Source: Vandiemenella viatica
Taxonomy: Eukaryota > Arthropoda > Insecta > Orthoptera > Morabidae
Length of the DNA stretch: 64,000 nucleotides
NCBI GenBank assembly: GCA_031002005.1
Contig: JARYHS010011408.1
Coordinates: 217,413,473 to 217,477,472 of the forward strand
Direction: 5' to 3'
Both the position numbers and the translations under genes were made by a program. Each line of letters begins with the position of its first letter. Within the stretch, counting starts at the first letter, position 1. Below are positions 60,157 to 64,000 of the stretch, piece by piece. The notes under the pieces are model-generated. The model was not told where the DNA came from. It did not search any database and saw nothing but the letters and a program-made list of their open reading frames with translations.

Positions 60157-61464
60157 ACACATCGTTCAATAAGTCCCAGGACTAACTAAGAAGACAACAT
60201 TTATTTCGCAAAATTCATTTTTATTCGTCAACTTAATCACCATCAAGGGCTATACATTCATTCCAACGCTTTTCTAACTTTTCAATACTATGCTTGTAAA
60301 ACGATTTGTCCTTGTCCTCAAAATAAGCTTCAGTTGCAGCGATGACTTCCTCATTCGAGCCAAATCTTTTTCCCTGGAGCATCTTTTTGAGATCAGCAAA
60401 CAGCCAGTAGTCGCTGGGGGCTAGATCTGGAGAGTATGGTGGGTGGGGAAGCAGATTAAAGCCCAACTCGTTCAATTTGGCCATTGTTTTCATTGACTTG
60501 TGACACGGTGCATTGTCTTGATAAAAGATGATTTTTTTCTTATTCATGTGCGGTCGTTTTTTTTTTCGGGGGGGGTGGGGGGGGGGGGGGGTTGTGATTC
60601 GTCCTTCAAAAACGCCAATAACTCAATGCAATAGTCCCTATTTATAGATTTTGCCTTTTCAAGGTAGTTGATGTAAATTATACCTTGTGCATCCCAAAAA
60701 ACCGAAGCCATAACTTTGCCAGTTGATTGCTGCATTTTTGGATGCTTCAGATGACTTTCACCAGCTGCACGCCTCTAAGCTGACTGCCACTTCGACTCCG
60801 GAGTGAAATGGTAGATCTGTGTTTCGCCCATAGTCACATACAGACGCAAAAAAAAAATCCTGTTTATTGTGAGTAAACAGTGAAAAAAGCTCTTTGAATC
60901 GTCAACTCATTGTGAGCAAACGCGGCAGCCATTTGGAAAAGACTTTTTTCAAGCCCAACGTTTCTTGTAAAATCATCCACGCACTTCCAGTTGATATGTT
61001 TATCATCTCAGCAATCTCACGAACTTTCACTTTGCGGTCATCCATCACGATTTGCAAAACTTGTTTCACATTTTCCAGAGTGACTGCTTCATTTGGCCTA
61101 CCTGAGCGTTTCGCATCATTTGTATCCATACAACCGTGCTTAAAATCAGCATGCCACCGGCAAATGATTGTTTTCGACGCAGCAGAGTCTGGACAACATT
61201 TTTCAATCCATTGCAGAGTTCGCAGGGTACTTTTTTCCAATAAATAGCAATGTTTATCAACACATGAAATTCATTTTAGTCCATTTTTTTCCACAAATGC
61301 ACAAGTAGCGTCACTTTCACCACAGTAGCTTTGCTGCTTATGGTCCGATTGATGTGAAAATCAGACACATGTCATTTGAAGGTTAGTTCTTTCAGAACAG
61401 GAAGTCGAGTTGATATTAGTAACGTCATCTGTGGGTGAGTCCCGGGACTTATTGAACAATGTGT
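60157..61464 (-). mobile_element. Second mariner, complete ends, dead transposase
   Basis: The inverted ends ACACATCGTTCAATAAGTCC and ACACATTGTTCAATAAGTCC are flanked by TA at 60155-60156 and 61465-61466. Length is 1308 bp. Minus-strand pieces include KHGCMDTNDAKRSGRPNEAV and VREIAEMINISTGSAWMILQ (helix-turn-helix half), VTMGETQIYHFTPESKWQS, IIFYQDNAPCHKSM and HPPYSPDLAPSDYWLFADLK. The second and third Asp are kept. The first motif reads MGETQ where the family has GDETW. A G-rich expansion at about 60567-60591 interrupts the frame, and TAG stops occur. Confidence 0.9.
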
Positions 61465-62045
61465 TATTGTACTATGAGTACAAAGTATCTATGGCAGAAT
61501 TCGACTTCCTATTTGTAGTTACCTGCCTTAAAGCAATATTATTTCTAAGGTTCAATCAATATTACCTTAAGGAATCTTTTTTTTTTTCATTTAAAAAAAA
61601 AAAAATGCAAGCTTTTTTTTAAAAAAAAAAAAAATAGTAATAGTAGTCAGTAAGAACATAAGAAAAAGCCACAGAAAGAATCCATTATAAGGATATTAGT
61701 GCTTTAATAGTTTGATAGTAATATCTTTTTACATCTTCAGTTGCACAAAGCACATAACAAACAGTGTACCCAAATTTGCCACAAACAGTTCCTATCACTC
61801 CTATTCCACCAGGCCAAAAAATGATCTACAAGTAGAAAGAAAATCAAAAAGTAAAAGCTAAAACACCATTTTACTTCATGGAATACTAAACAACAAACTA
61901 CCACAGGAAATTTAGTGATGAAAAAATAAAACATTTTTCTTCAAGGGAATGCGTAAGTTGAATGTTAAAAAAGACTGTTGCTATTCTATAAAATATTAAA
62001 GAAATTTAAAAAAAAAACACTTATTTGAAAAATAAAGTTAAGACT
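61465..62045. other. Intron stretch with T and A runs
   Basis: Adjacent T and A runs lie at 61567-61634. No element was recognised. Confidence 0.5.
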
Positions 62046-62048
62046 TAC

Positions 62049-62150
62049 GCTGAGGACTTGATTTATAATGTTCCCATTATGTTTTATCTCTACTGTTTCT
62101 GTAATGACACTATCCCAAAAACTATCTGGTGATTCATACGTCGATACCAG
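62049..62150 (-). mobile_element. Penelope-like endonuclease scrap
   Basis: On the minus strand LVSTYESPDSFWDSVITETV then EIKHNGNIINQVLS parallels ILARVKDFWASVITEAVEIR and the following NRD block of the endonuclease at 27.9 kb. A GTAAG follows its end by chance or as a latent donor, but its phase does not fit MED24. Confidence 0.6.
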
Positions 62151-62379
62151 TCATAAAATTATTACAAATCACAAATCATCAGTCCATATTAGGGCACAAT
62201 GTGGACTCAAACATGACATCACAAGGTGAGCAGTGCCTGGCTGCATTGTGCTTACATGTGCTCTTCCATCCCCCCTTCCCCACACACACACACCCTTCTG
62301 ACAGCTTTATACAACAGACTATCATGTGGCTAACTTCAGTTGATGTTGAGCAAAGGCTTTGGCAATGGAAACAGTACTG

Positions 62380-62850
62380 GCTTCCAAAATGTCATCTAAC
62401 AATGCGGATTTGATGTGGCTAAAAGGCTGAGAACTGTTCTTTCAGTGTTGCCACTGCAAAAGCTTTCATATTTATTGCCGTAATAGCTGCAGCCTCACAA
62501 ATCCTGTTGGTGTTCTCAGTGCCCTGACACAAGTTGCTGGTTACTGTGAAACATAGGTAGATAATCCCCAAAAAAAACTACCTTGAAGCAATGATTGTTG
62601 ATGGTAATGAATGGAAGTTCCTGTGCCACAATGTCAGTTTTCACCAAGTTGATAGTGAGACCCGTGAAGGCATATAACAGGATGATCACTGAGATGTTCC
62701 AACTGGGCTTGTGTATTAGTTATCAGAACTGTAGCACAGCAGCTCAGAATGATAACTGTTCTTTTTTGGTCTTGGCTCTAACAAGGAGACCATTAGATGT
62801 GGTAAGGATGGTTTTCAATGTCCTGAATACACGTTGAAGGATATTCACCA
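62380..62850 (-). mobile_element. LINE remnant (RTE-like), just after the RT catalytic core
   Basis: On the minus strand FTGLTINLVKTDIVAQELPF, then ITINNHCFKVVFFGDY, then decayed CSYYGNKYESFCSGN. This matches the GL.IN..KT..M......I.I....L..V..F.YLGS pattern following the YADD box. Stops are present. Confidence 0.65.
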
Positions 62851-62984
62851 CATACGTATATGATGCGCAGTCATTTCTTCAAATGGGTGCTAATTTATGA
62901 GATATTTGCATGCAAAAACTTTCAATGGTTGTTAAATACTATAAATATTGTGTATATCTGCCAATGTGCACTGAGGTGTCGCAT

Positions 62985-63115
62985 ACTGTATCAGGTTGGT
63001 ATAACAGGGCTGGGCAAGAGTTCAGGCCCCTGCCTCCAGTCTGTCCTGATTGCAGTTAGGTGGTTTCCTGCAGTCATCTAGGTGAATGATGAGACCGTCC
63101 CCAGTCCTTACCTAC
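62985..63115 (+). mobile_element. SINE-like fragment
   Basis: GAGTTCAGGCCCCTGCC (B-box-like) is followed by GATTGCAGTTAGGTGGTTTC, CTGCAGTCATCTAGGTGAAT and GATGAGACCGTCCCC. The body order resembles that of the other SINEs here (GGTTTCC, then CAGGTGAATG). Confidence 0.5.
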
Positions 63116-63303
63116 ATATTTCACAAACAAAACATACACTTATTGTATAGAACACATACTTTGTTCCAATAGATTAAATACGCCAGGCCAACAGGCCCAG
63201 TTTGACTTCAGGCAGGAATTCATTCACTCTGACCTCCTGTATAAATAGGTAGCCATTGACCATGTGGTCTTTGGTGGCCGAATCAAAGAAAAAATGAGAA
63301 ATA

Positions 63304-63645
63304 TTATGTCCTACTGATAAGGGACAGCATGATCCAGTCAGTAACTTGTCTGCTTTGCAACTGCCAAGCTCTGGTCTGAATCCACTCTCTGCAAATATTT
63401 TCAGCCAACATATAAATGATGAATTTGTAAAATCCTTTGCACATAGCCATTGAAGATGAAGAAATTAGATCAGGATATGAACCTTTGAACAAATTCACAT
63501 CTGGCATAGTCATTTTCAAATGTTTATAAGCATTAGTTACTTCTCTATTCCTTGCCTCGATGAACTCAGTGTCGGTTATTACATCAAACATATTAGTTTC
63601 GTTCGTCCATTTGCACACTAACATTACTCGAACATAGCTGATCAA
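63304..63645 (-). CDS. Unrecognised open frame, 113 codons
   Basis: The minus frame reads MISYVRVMLVCKWTNETNMF, then DVITDTEFIEARNREVTNAY, KHLKMTMPDVNLFKGSYPDL and a less regular tail. Composition looks protein-like, being hydrophilic with even Glu/Asp/Lys content. I cannot assign a family. It is not a MED24 segment I know, and it lies in the same intron as several dead transposons, so it may be an old retrocopy or transposon piece. Confidence 0.3.
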   Translation of the reverse strand: MISYVRVMLVCKWTNETNMFDVITDTEFIEARNREVTNAYKHLKMTMPDVNLFKGSYPDLISSSSMAMCKGFYKFIIYMLAENICREWIQTRAWQLQSRQVTDWIMLSLISRT

Positions 63646-63937
63646 GTTGCTTGTTTTACCTACTGTATGTAATGTACATTATTTTAAATATTATTTCAAA
63701 AAATACAAGTATGAAATTGATGAAGAAAGGTAAAAAAGCAGCTCTGTTTAGCAAATGTGCTAAAAAGAACTGTATTTATGGCGAATAAACATATTGGTTT
63801 ATGAGTGTAGAGAGATGTGGTTTCCTGAATGTTTTGTATTTCATTTAAAATATTTTACAAAACAATGGTATAAAAACAAACAGGTGAAATAAAATTTAAA
63901 AAATCTCAAACAATCTATTAATATGGAAAGGAAAGAT

Positions 63938-64000
63938 AAAAGTAAACCCCTCACTCATCACAAATTGAAGGCTGCAGCTACAAATAATACAGAATCTGCT
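63938..64000 (+). repeat. Dispersed repeat family A, start of a copy cut by the window edge
   Basis: GATAAAAGTAAACCCCTCAC then TCATCACAAATTGAAGGC corresponds to the opening of family A (GGGAAAATAACCCATCACTYACCACAGATGAAGGC). Confidence 0.45.

Noticed and set aside
62049..62150. Candidate upstream exon of MED24 (open frame ending at GTAAGT)
   Set aside because: Its frame ends in phase 0 while the next MED24 exon needs two bases. The frame that fits has a TAA 14 bases before the donor, and the peptide matches Penelope endonuclease, not MED24.

Overview
The window is AT-rich animal DNA. Short exons (93-234 bp) with GT-AG introns of 2-7 kb, tRNA-derived SINEs, Penelope-like elements, Tc1/mariner elements and Helitrons all fit an arthropod, most probably an insect. 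A large-genome polyneopteran would fit, but the sequence does not prove that.

Only one host gene is recognised: MED24, a subunit of the Mediator complex, on the minus strand. Thirteen consecutive coding exons run from 59688 down to 1. Joined at GT-AG boundaries they give one uninterrupted frame of 667 codons whose exon phases all agree. This is roughly the middle and C-terminal two thirds of the protein. The first N-terminal exons and promoter lie beyond the right edge, and the last exon(s) beyond the left edge. Coding sequence is about 3% of the window.

Everything else is intron, filled with decayed and nested transposons. In order: CR1/jockey-type LINE scraps (2.0, 13.5, 33.2, 34.4, 36.5 kb) and RTE-like LINE scraps (10, 55.6, 62.4 kb); tRNA-derived SINEs (3.3, 11.8, 12.0, 19.2, 38.3, 41.1, 63.0 kb); Helitrons (4.1-6.3, 12.3, 45.9-47.4, 49.2-51.3 kb); a higher-order tandem array (7.8-9.5 kb); Tc1-like elements (19.4-20.7 and 21.7-22.9 kb); two complete but dead mariners (56.7-58.0 and 60.2-61.5 kb); and a hAT-like element carrying a Harbinger-like MITE (29.1-30.7 kb). 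A set of Penelope-related insertions has near-palindromic or inverted-repeat arms and 11-16 bp target duplications (16.4, 20.1, 26.6, 27.6, 58.9 kb).

The most interesting layer is this Penelope-related material. It consists of short, TSD-flanked palindromes that share an end motif with a fragment encoding a GIY-YIG endonuclease. Their cores resemble, imperfectly, the hammerhead-ribozyme core known from Penelope-like retroelements. No toxin, viral or bacterial-type system was seen.
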